Assembly: GCA_946221975.1 (NCBI GenBank)
Contig: CAMIGT010000120.1
Coordinates: 1 to 5,568, forward strand
Direction: 5' to 3'
From: an uncultured Blastococcus sp.
Lineage (GTDB): Bacteria > Actinomycetota > Actinomycetes > Mycobacteriales > Antricoccaceae
DNA length: 5,568 nt
The position numbers were made by a program, and so were the translations under genes. Every line of letters begins with the position of its first letter. Positions within the stretch are counted from its first letter, which is position 1. The notes below the pieces were generated by a model that saw only the letters and a program-made list of their open reading frames with translations, was not told the DNA's origin and did not search any database. Below are positions 1-5,237 of this stretch, piece after piece.

Positions 1-15
1 CAGGCCGACTGGCAT

Positions 16-22
16 GGAAGGG
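16..22 (+). promoter_or_regulatory. Ribosome binding site deciding the saccharopine dehydrogenase start
   Basis: GGAAGGG stands 6 bases before the ATG at 29 and lies just inside the longer possible frame from the ATG at 14. No comparable purine run precedes position 14 within the visible sequence, so this site favours the shorter protein. Confidence 0.55.
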
Positions 23-28
23 TTGAAG

Positions 29-1042
29 ATGGCAGTGCACCTGTGGGTCCGGCACGAGACCCGAGAGACCGAGCGGCGTACCCCGCTCATCCCCGCGGAC
101 GCCCGACGGCTCGTCGACCTCGGCTTCACCGTGACCGTTGAGCGTTCACCGCAGCGCATCTTCGAGATCGAGCAGTACGCCGACGCCGGGGCCGAGATCG
201 TCGAGGCCGGCTCGTGGGTCGACGCGCCGGCCGACGCCTACATCCTCGGGTTGAAGGAGCTCCCGGACGCGCCCGAGGCGCTGGTGCACCGGCATATCTT
301 CTTCGGCCACGCCTATAAGGGGCAGGACGGCGCGGCCGAGCTGCTCGAGCGGTTTCGCCGAGGTGGCGGGCAGCTGCTCGACATCGAGTACCTCACCGAC
401 GAGACCGGCCGCCGGGTCGTCGCGTTTGGCTACTGGGCCGGATATGTCGGTGCGGCCCTTGGCGTCCTGCAGTACGCCGGGCGGCTGGAGTCTCCGCTCA
501 CCCCCACCGACAAGCAAGCGATCGACGCGCAGCTCGCCGAGGTTGAGGACGCGCCTCGGGCGGTGGTGATCGGCGCCTACGGCCGCAGCGGCCGGGGCGC
601 GGTCGATGCGTTGGGGGTTGCCGGCGCGCAGGTGACGACGTGGGGCATCGATGACACCCGCGAGCTCGACAAGCCGGCGTTGCTCGGGCACGACGTACTC
701 GTCAACTGCGTGGTCTCGTTTGCGCCGCAGCCGCCGTTCGTCGAGGCGGCCGACCTCACGGCAGACCGCGCGCTGCGGGTGATCGCCGACGTCACTGCCG
801 ACGTGACCAGCGATGCCAACCTGCTGCCGATCAACACCGCGATCACGACCTGGGATGAGCCGGTGCGCGAGGTGTACGCCGACCCGCTGCTCGAGGTGAT
901 CGCGATCGACAACCTGCCCTCGCTGCTGCCACGGGAGGCGTCGGAGGACTTCTCGGCCGCCTTGCGCCCGCAGCTGGAGGTGCTGGAGACCGGTGCCGTC
1001 ACCTGGGCCAACACCGCCGAAAGCTTCGCTCGCCACATCTAA
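29..1042 (+). CDS. Saccharopine dehydrogenase, LYS1-type (L-lysine-forming family)
   Basis: The 337-residue product matches the single-domain, NAD-dependent saccharopine dehydrogenase family typified by yeast LYS1 along its whole length. The family interconverts saccharopine with lysine plus 2-oxoglutarate in the cytoplasm. Visible landmarks, numbered from the ATG at 29: an AlaDH/PNT-like N-terminal domain with Arg17; GLKELP with Lys76; GHAYKGQ with His94; the dinucleotide loop GAYGRSG at 182-188; and near the C-terminus NLPSLLPREASE. Lys76 and His94 align with the yeast catalytic pair (Lys77/His96 as I recall). An in-frame ATG at 14 has no Shine-Dalgarno, whereas GGAAGGG lies 6 bases before the ATG at 29, so I prefer 29. 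No lysine-ketoglutarate reductase or other lysine gene is visible beside it. It could instead act on another opine-like amino acid. The family call is firm, the physiological role is not. Confidence 0.9.
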   Translation: MAVHLWVRHETRETERRTPLIPADARRLVDLGFTVTVERSPQRIFEIEQYADAGAEIVEAGSWVDAPADAYILGLKELPDAPEALVHRHIFFGHAYKGQDGAAELLERFRRGGGQLLDIEYLTDETGRRVVAFGYWAGYVGAALGVLQYAGRLESPLTPTDKQAIDAQLAEVEDAPRAVVIGAYGRSGRGAVDALGVAGAQVTTWGIDDTRELDKPALLGHDVLVNCVVSFAPQPPFVEAADLTADRALRVIADVTADVTSDANLLPINTAITTWDEPVREVYADPLLEVIAIDNLPSLLPREASEDFSAALRPQLEVLETGAVTWANTAESFARHI

Positions 1043-1068
1043 CCCGCTCGGCGAACATGACGGCCGAG

Positions 1069-1077
1069 TTATCCACA
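1069..1077 (+). other. Lone DnaA-box consensus 9-mer
   Basis: TTATCCACA is a perfect match to the classical DnaA box. It sits 26 bases after the saccharopine dehydrogenase stop in a non-coding, otherwise GC-rich spacer. No second box or AT-rich unwinding element is nearby, so this is not an origin. It could be a DnaA titration or regulatory site, or chance. Confidence 0.3.
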
Positions 1078-1084
1078 ACCGTCG

Positions 1085-1147
1085 CGACGTGCGGCAGGTT
1101 TGCTCGGGCTACACGTCCTCTAGCCCACGTAAACCTGCCGCAGGTCG
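1085..1147. terminator. Long hairpin, probable bidirectional terminator between convergent genes
   Basis: The arms pair around a common centre. Outer CGAC at 1085-1088 pairs with GTCG at 1144-1147. After one G/G mismatch, 12 perfect pairs join 1090-1101 to 1131-1142, followed by a G-T and a C-G pair. After a 2x2 mismatch, GGGCTA at 1106-1111 pairs with TAGCCC at 1121-1126, closing a 9-base loop. That is about 24 pairs. It lies between two convergent genes, as a shared terminator would, but no T-run follows on either strand, which is common in high-GC actinobacteria. A dispersed palindromic repeat (REP- or MITE-like) is the main alternative. Confidence 0.65.
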
Positions 1148-1158
1148 GGCAGACAAGG

Positions 1159-2772
1159 CTAGGTCCGGCGTTGGAGGGCCCATTCGCGGAGGGTGACGGC
1201 CTTGATCTTAGTCCCGTTGGCGCTCGCGGTCGTCGGCATCTCGTCGATGACATACACCGCGGCCGGCACCTTGAACTTCGCCAGTGCGGCGCGGCAGTAG
1301 TCAACGAGCTCCTCGCCAGTGACCGCGGCACCCTCGCGCAGCGTCACGAAGCCGATCGCCTCGGGCTCGCCGGTGGCCTGGACACCGACCACCTTGGCGC
1401 GCTCAACGTCGGGGTGGGAGGCGAGGCGCATCGCAATCTCGTCCGGTTCGACGAGAAACCCCTTGAGCCGCAGGGCATCCGACATGCGTGCCAGATAGGT
1501 GAAGGACCGGTCGTCAACCTGCTGCGCAAGGTCGCCGGACTTGAACCAGCCGTCGCGGGTGACGTTCTCGGCCAGCTTCTCCGGCTGCCCGAGGTAGGCG
1601 CGTACGACGTTGGGCCCGCGAAACTGGATCTCGCCCTTCTCACCGTCGGGCACGAGCTCGCCGGCCTCGTCGACGATCCGGAACTCCATGTCAGCCCCGA
1701 CCAGCGTCCCGCCGCCGGCCCACCGCTGTGGTGCCGACACCGAGGTCGGCCACATGCTGATGAGCGCGAACACCTCCGATGATCCGTATACGCCGGTCGC
1801 GTGGGCGCCGAGCGACTCGAGCCACTCGGCGTACTGCTGCGAATCGCCGTTGAAGTCCGCGACGCCGGTCCACCGCAACGAACCGAAATCGGCGCCCTGC
1901 TTCTCCCACTCCTCGCGCAGGCGCGCGAGCATGTCGTCGCCGAAGGCGAAAGCGCTGATCCGAAATTTCGGGATCTGCATCGCGAGCTGGTCGGGCCGGA
2001 AGCTGGGGTGCATCAGCAGACTCGAACCGGCCGCCACCGCAGCCATCGCGGCCGAGAACCCGAACGTACCGGACAGTGGCAGCGCGCAGACAAACACGTC
2101 GTCGTCGGTGAGCCCCATCGCCGCCGCGCACGACTCGGCGTGGGTGGTCACGCTCGAGTCGTCGTGCGCGGCCAGCTTGGGCAGCCCCGTCGATCCCGAC
2201 GTGGTGAACGCGACGCACAGCGGATCGCCTGCCACGACAGGGAAGTCTGCGAGAGCTTCGCCTGCAGGGTCGCCGAGTATGCCGGACCCGCCACCGAGGT
2301 CATAGGCTGCGACATCGTCGACGGCGGCGCCGGGACGCGCGACCGGGATCAGCACCGGGTCGGTCCAGTCGCGACCGGCGTCGAGCGCCGTGCGCCGTGC
2401 CTCGGTCATCCGACCGAGCAGGTCGAGACCGACGAAATCATGGGCAATGAGCACGATCTTCGGCCGTGCCCGCAGCACGACGTTTCCTACTTCGGCGACG
2501 TTGTATCGCGTGTTGATGCCGATCACGTGCGCGCCCACCGCGCTCGCGGCGAACTGCGCGGCAAGCGTCACCGGCCAGTTCGGCAGCCACACGCCGACGC
2601 AGTCGCCCTCGGCGACGCCGTACTCGCGAAACTGCCGGGCCAGCGAGGCAGCGAGTACGCCGAACTCCGCGCGCGAGAGGGTCAGGTCGTCACCGTCCTC
2701 GTCCGGCAGGATGACGAGTGGCGCGTCCGGGTCGGCGTCGATCGCCCGCTGCAGCAGATCACGCACGGTCAT
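1159..2772 (-). CDS. AMP-dependent acyl-CoA ligase (ANL superfamily)
   Basis: The 537-residue enzyme should activate a carboxylic acid with ATP to an acyl-adenylate and transfer it to CoA. The ANL core motifs occur in order: the phosphate loop TSGSTGLPK at 191-199; YGSSE at 329-333; the hinge-side block WFKSGD at 409-414; ARMSDALRLKG at 428-438; and the C-terminal NGTKI with Lys522 as the likely adenylation lysine. The length is normal for a FadD- or benzoate-CoA-ligase-like protein, and there is no signal or membrane segment. The ATG at 2772 follows GGAAAGGA (2781-2788) by 8 bases and overlaps the end of the upstream hydrolase gene by 14 bases, indicating one operon with translational coupling. 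The acid substrate cannot be read from the sequence. The KstR2-like regulator nearby suggests a degradation intermediate rather than an ordinary fatty acid, which is inference. Confidence 0.92.
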   Translation of the reverse strand: MTVRDLLQRAIDADPDAPLVILPDEDGDDLTLSRAEFGVLAASLARQFREYGVAEGDCVGVWLPNWPVTLAAQFAASAVGAHVIGINTRYNVAEVGNVVLRARPKIVLIAHDFVGLDLLGRMTEARRTALDAGRDWTDPVLIPVARPGAAVDDVAAYDLGGGSGILGDPAGEALADFPVVAGDPLCVAFTTSGSTGLPKLAAHDDSSVTTHAESCAAAMGLTDDDVFVCALPLSGTFGFSAAMAAVAAGSSLLMHPSFRPDQLAMQIPKFRISAFAFGDDMLARLREEWEKQGADFGSLRWTGVADFNGDSQQYAEWLESLGAHATGVYGSSEVFALISMWPTSVSAPQRWAGGGTLVGADMEFRIVDEAGELVPDGEKGEIQFRGPNVVRAYLGQPEKLAENVTRDGWFKSGDLAQQVDDRSFTYLARMSDALRLKGFLVEPDEIAMRLASHPDVERAKVVGVQATGEPEAIGFVTLREGAAVTGEELVDYCRAALAKFKVPAAVYVIDEMPTTASANGTKIKAVTLREWALQRRT

Positions 2773-4048
2773 ATGCGATGTCCTTTCCGTCCCGGTCGCC
2801 CGCGAGCGACCACGCGCTGATCCAGTCGTGCACCCGATCGGCGAAGTCGGCCAGCTCCTGGTGCGGGTAGTGCCCGATGCCCGCGAGCACGGTCAGCTCG
2901 GCGTTCGGGAGTGCCTCGGCGGTCCGCCGCACCGCATCCAGATCCAGCCACAGATCGTCGGTTCCGCCTACCAGTCTTACCGGGCAGGTGATCTCGTCGA
3001 GCACGGGGCGCAGGTCATGGGCGTTCCAGCCGAGCAGGTCGCTGGTGCTGACCTGCGGGTCTTCGCGCCGATGCATCAGCGCGATCAGTTCACGGGTCGG
3101 CGGGGGCACAGCACGACCGACGACGGCGTGGGTGCCGAGATAGGTGCGGTCCGAGCGGCTCGGAGCCCCGATGTCCTCAAGTTCGCGCAGCAGCGTCGCT
3201 CTGTTCGAACGACCGGGATCGGCGCTGGCCGCCATCGCGATTGCGCCCAGTGCGCGCGGGCCAAGCCGGTGCGCGAGATCGAGGGCGATCTTGCCGCCGA
3301 TGCTGCAGCCGACGATGTACGCCGTGTCGACCTCGAATCGTTCGAGTACGTCGACACACCACTGCGCGTAGCAGCCCAGATCGGCGATCGGGCCGTCGAT
3401 CGCCGGTTCGCTGCGCCCGTGGCCGGGGAAGTCGGGGACGAGCACCCGGTAGCCCAGCAGGGCGAGCTGCGGCGCGACGCGACGGTACTGTTCGCCGCCC
3501 TGCCCCGCGGTGTGCAGGGCGATGATCGTGCCGAGCTCCGGCCCCCCGGACCGATGTTCCTCGATATAGCCCAGAGAACCGTCGATCTCGAGGTAGCGTC
3601 CGATCGCTCGCCAGCCGCTGTCCAACGTCTGCTCGAGCGGAACGCGCGGCTCGACCACGTTGAGCGGTTGCAGGCCCGCGATCCGTTGTGCCGCCCGGAT
3701 AACCAGGTCGAGCACCTTGGCGAGGCGCACGTACTCGTAGCCGTCGCCTTCGGTCCGGAAGCTGCCGCGCATCGCCTCGATGAAGTAGCCGTCGGTCGGG
3801 TCGGACAGCAGCCGCTGCCACGTCTCGGCAGCCGCGCGGGTGACGAAAGCGGGGCGGCCGATCGGCCGGCGCGTCACGTCGATCACGGTGCCGCGATAGA
3901 TGCGGAAATAGGCGACCGCGGTTTCGGTGCCGATGCCGAAGCAGTCGTCCCAGCCTGCGGCGGCTGACCGAAAATCCCCGTCCTCATTGAGAAGTTCGGC
4001 GACCGAACGTCCCCAGTCGATCGTGCCGGCGCTCGGATGTGTGGTCAT
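2759..4048 (-). CDS. SCP2-like domain fused to alpha/beta hydrolase
   Basis: The 429-residue protein has two parts. Residues about 155-415 are an alpha/beta hydrolase: oxyanion-loop segment HTAGQGG at 179-185, strand VLVPDFPGHG at 202-211, nucleophile elbow GCSIGG with Ser249, probable acid Asp365 (Asp364 also possible) in GGTDDLW, and His393 in GIGHYP. This resembles MhpC/enol-lactonase-type enzymes that cut C-C, ester or lactone bonds. Residues about 25-125 have an SCP2 (sterol carrier) pattern: FRIYRGTV, then AAAETWQRLL, then MRGSFRTEGD and a closing helix. This part would bind a hydrophobic ligand or acyl-CoA. Typical hydrolases of this type are about 270-300 residues, so the N-terminal part is a genuine addition. 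TGAGG (4056-4060) lies 7 bases before the ATG. It is the first gene of an operon with the ligase, divergent from the regulator. Hydrolase call firm, SCP2 call moderate, substrate unknown. Confidence 0.88.
   Translation of the reverse strand: MTTHPSAGTIDWGRSVAELLNEDGDFRSAAAGWDDCFGIGTETAVAYFRIYRGTVIDVTRRPIGRPAFVTRAAAETWQRLLSDPTDGYFIEAMRGSFRTEGDGYEYVRLAKVLDLVIRAAQRIAGLQPLNVVEPRVPLEQTLDSGWRAIGRYLEIDGSLGYIEEHRSGGPELGTIIALHTAGQGGEQYRRVAPQLALLGYRVLVPDFPGHGRSEPAIDGPIADLGCYAQWCVDVLERFEVDTAYIVGCSIGGKIALDLAHRLGPRALGAIAMAASADPGRSNRATLLRELEDIGAPSRSDRTYLGTHAVVGRAVPPPTRELIALMHRREDPQVSTSDLLGWNAHDLRPVLDEITCPVRLVGGTDDLWLDLDAVRRTAEALPNAELTVLAGIGHYPHQELADFADRVHDWISAWSLAGDRDGKDIAYDRA
2781..2788 (-). promoter_or_regulatory. 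Ribosome binding site of the acyl-CoA ligase, inside the hydrolase gene
   Basis: Read on the minus strand this is GGAAAGGA, 8 bases before the ligase ATG at 2772. It lies within the last codons of the hydrolase gene, so ribosomes finishing the hydrolase arrive directly at the ligase start. Confidence 0.6.
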
Positions 4049-4053
4049 TGCGA

Positions 4054-4064
4054 AACCTCAGGTT
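4054..4064. promoter_or_regulatory. Palindrome over the hydrolase ribosome binding site
   Basis: AACCTCAGGTT is a perfect 5-1-5 inverted repeat. It contains the hydrolase Shine-Dalgarno (TGAGG on the minus strand, 4056-4060), which sits 7 bases from the ATG at 4048. It could be a half-operator for the divergent repressor, or simply a coincidence around the purine-rich site. It is too tight to form a stable hairpin. Confidence 0.25.
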
Positions 4065-4088
4065 GTCGTGACGGGAGACTCGTAGGGG

Positions 4089-4110
4089 CCGATTGACGGG
4101 CCCTCACCGG
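4089..4110. promoter_or_regulatory. Candidate repressor operator (imperfect dyad)
   Basis: The site reads CCG-AT-TGA-CGGGCCC-TCA-C-CGG: two outer CCG/CGG arms and two inner TGA/TCA arms around a GC core, with one base of asymmetry. It covers the proposed -35 box of the regulator and lies in the short region between the divergent genes, where a TetR protein usually binds to repress both. TGACGGG recurs as a direct copy at 4069-4075. No binding data are implied, only symmetry and position. Confidence 0.35.
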
Positions 4111-4121
4111 GGGCATACTCT
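4093..4121 (+). promoter_or_regulatory. Promoter of the TetR-family regulator
   Basis: TTGACG at 4093-4098 is a near-consensus -35 hexamer. After exactly 17 bases, TACTCT at 4116-4121 fits the actinobacterial TANNNT -10 pattern. Transcription would start about 7 bases on, at 4128-4129, which is the first base of the regulator's GTG codon, giving a leaderless message. CATACT at 4114-4119 is an alternative -10 with a 15-base spacer. Confidence 0.5.
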
Positions 4122-4128
4122 CGGCTCC

Positions 4129-4737
4129 GTGAATGCTGCGAACATCGTGCAAGGTGAGGGACTGCGTCCCGCGGAGAGCGCGATTTTGACTGCGGCGCTT
4201 GAGGTTTTGGCCGCGCGCGGCTTTCATGGCATGTCGATGCGCGACGTCGCGAGCCGAGCCGGAATGGCGTTGTCGAACCTCTACAACTACTACCCCTCGA
4301 AGGCCACGCTCGTCGCCTGTCTGCTCGAGCTGACCAACAACGACCTGCTGCAGCGGATCCGCGACGCGGTCGACAAAGCCGGCACCAGCCCGCGCGATCA
4401 GCTCGGCGCCGCCATCGCAGCGTACGTCGGGTTCAACCTCGACCAGCCGAATGCCTCGGTCGTCGGAATCAGCGAGATCCGCTATCTGACAGGGCAAGAG
4501 AGGCAAGAGGTGATCACCGCGCGTGATGCGACCGAGCAGATCTTCAAGCAGGTCGTCAGCGACGGGGTGCGGGCCGGCGAGTTCGCGACGCCGTACCCCG
4601 AGGACATCTCCCGCAACATGATCACCATGATGGCCGGCATGGCGATCTGGTACCGCCCGGACGGTGCGCTCGACCGCGAGGCGATCACGCAGCGGCAGGT
4701 CCGACTTTGCCTGGCGATGGTGGAGGCTCGCGCGTAG
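4129..4737 (+). CDS. TetR-family repressor, KstR2-like
   Basis: The 202-residue protein starts with a TetR DNA-binding domain: ILTAALEVLAARGFHGMSMR, then the helix-turn-helix DVASRAGMALSNLYNYYPSK and the capping helix that follows. The C-terminal ligand and dimer domain ends in MITMMAGMAIWYRPDGALD, which resembles KstR2 and related repressors of steroid or fatty-acid catabolism, whose ligands are acyl-CoAs. I place the start at GTG 4129. A longer frame opens with TTG at 4093, but that TTG is better read as the -35 box, the extra residues are not TetR-like, and no Shine-Dalgarno precedes either codon. It is transcribed divergently from the hydrolase-ligase operon 80 bases away, which makes that operon, and itself, the likely targets. 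The transporter gene pair may also be controlled, but no site is visible there. Family certain, ligand inferred. Confidence 0.9.
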   Translation: MNAANIVQGEGLRPAESAILTAALEVLAARGFHGMSMRDVASRAGMALSNLYNYYPSKATLVACLLELTNNDLLQRIRDAVDKAGTSPRDQLGAAIAAYVGFNLDQPNASVVGISEIRYLTGQERQEVITARDATEQIFKQVVSDGVRAGEFATPYPEDISRNMITMMAGMAIWYRPDGALDREAITQRQVRLCLAMVEARA

Positions 4738-4754
4738 CGGACTCATCCCGAGCC
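4725..4754. terminator. Small hairpin spanning both convergent stop codons
   Basis: GGCTCG at 4725-4730 pairs perfectly with CGAGCC at 4749-4754 across an 18-base loop holding the regulator stop (4735-4737) and the opposing gene's stop (4743-4745). It is the only obvious dyad at this junction. With a long loop and no T-run it would be a weak terminator. Confidence 0.25.
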
Positions 4755-5237
4755 CTGGATGGAATCGGCGGCAGCGGCGGCCGGCGCGAAACCGAACCGC
4801 CCGCGGTCCCAGCCGTCGGCGAGCGGCCCCCACCAGAAGAAGGTGACCCGGCGCTCGGCAAACCGCCACCGGCCGTCGGAGCCGCGCACCATCTCATCGA
4901 CGTACCGCCCTGCCGCGATCTGTGACTCGCCGTCGACGACGCACGGCTGCCACAGCCAGGTCTGCCCGCTCGCGCGATCGCCGTCGAGCTCTAGGGTCTC
5001 GTTGGCCGAGAAGTGCCACCAGGCGCTCAACGGTCCGCTCTGCAACCCCGAGAAAAACTCGATCAGCCCTTCTCGCCCGCGCGCCGTGGCCAGCCCGACG
5101 AACGCGCCATCCTCGGTGAAGAGATCGGCAAGATCCGCCCAGCGACCGTCGTCGAGATGCTGGCAGTACGTCGCCCGCAGCTGGGCCAGTTCGTGCAGAT
5201 CTTCCAAGCGTTGCAGGCGTTCTTCGACCGTGAGCAT
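4743..5237 (-). CDS. SnoaL-like / LinA-like NTF2-fold protein
   Basis: The 164-residue protein has the SnoaL-like NTF2 fold: an N-terminal helix pair (RLEDLHELAQLRATYCQHLD), an ADLFTEDGAF segment, and strands ending in AGRYVDEMVRG and GRWRFAERRV. This cone-shaped fold serves small isomerases, dehydratases and cyclases. Asp29 and His75 (in AWWHFSAN) fall where LinA dehydrochlorinase has its catalytic Asp25/His73, from a remembered alignment, so catalysis is plausible. Substrate unknown. The tail is alanine-rich. The ATG at 5237 shares its A with the transporter's TGA stop (TGATG), 8 bases after AGGAG. A GTG at 5240, giving a 4-base GTGA overlap, is nearly as good and would add one residue. It is coupled to the upstream transporter, and its stop lies 5 bases from the convergent regulator's stop. 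A non-catalytic binding role is possible. Confidence 0.82.
   Translation of the reverse strand: MLTVEERLQRLEDLHELAQLRATYCQHLDDGRWADLADLFTEDGAFVGLATARGREGLIEFFSGLQSGPLSAWWHFSANETLELDGDRASGQTWLWQPCVVDGESQIAAGRYVDEMVRGSDGRWRFAERRVTFFWWGPLADGWDRGRFGFAPAAAAADSIQGSG

Noticed and set aside
146..1078. A 310-codon open frame on the minus strand
   Set aside because: It lies opposite the saccharopine dehydrogenase, whose translation is a full-length family match. The antisense product is Arg/Gly/Leu-rich and unlike any known fold.
1069..1147. Replication origin (DnaA box plus palindrome)
   Set aside because: There is only one DnaA box and no AT-rich unwinding region, and dnaA/dnaN or replication genes are absent.
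1057..1782. Plus-strand frame starting in the intergenic spacer
   Set aside because: It would read through the hairpin and then antisense to the ligase, and the product has no motif. The ligase motifs on the other strand are unambiguous.
2390..3967. A 525-codon open frame on the plus strand
   Set aside because: It is antisense to the hydrolase and ligase genes, crosses their junction and has an Arg/Ser/Pro-rich composition with no recognisable domain. Long shadow frames are normal opposite high-GC genes.
4093..4128. TTG at 4093 as the start of the TetR regulator
   Set aside because: It has no Shine-Dalgarno, would translate the promoter and candidate operator, and adds 12 residues unlike TetR N-termini. 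GTG at 4129 fits the promoter spacing.
4045..4869. Minus-strand frame of 274 codons across the regulator
   Set aside because: It is antisense to the TetR gene and its promoter region, with a low-complexity Arg/Ala/Gly composition. The TetR helix-turn-helix reads clearly on the plus strand.
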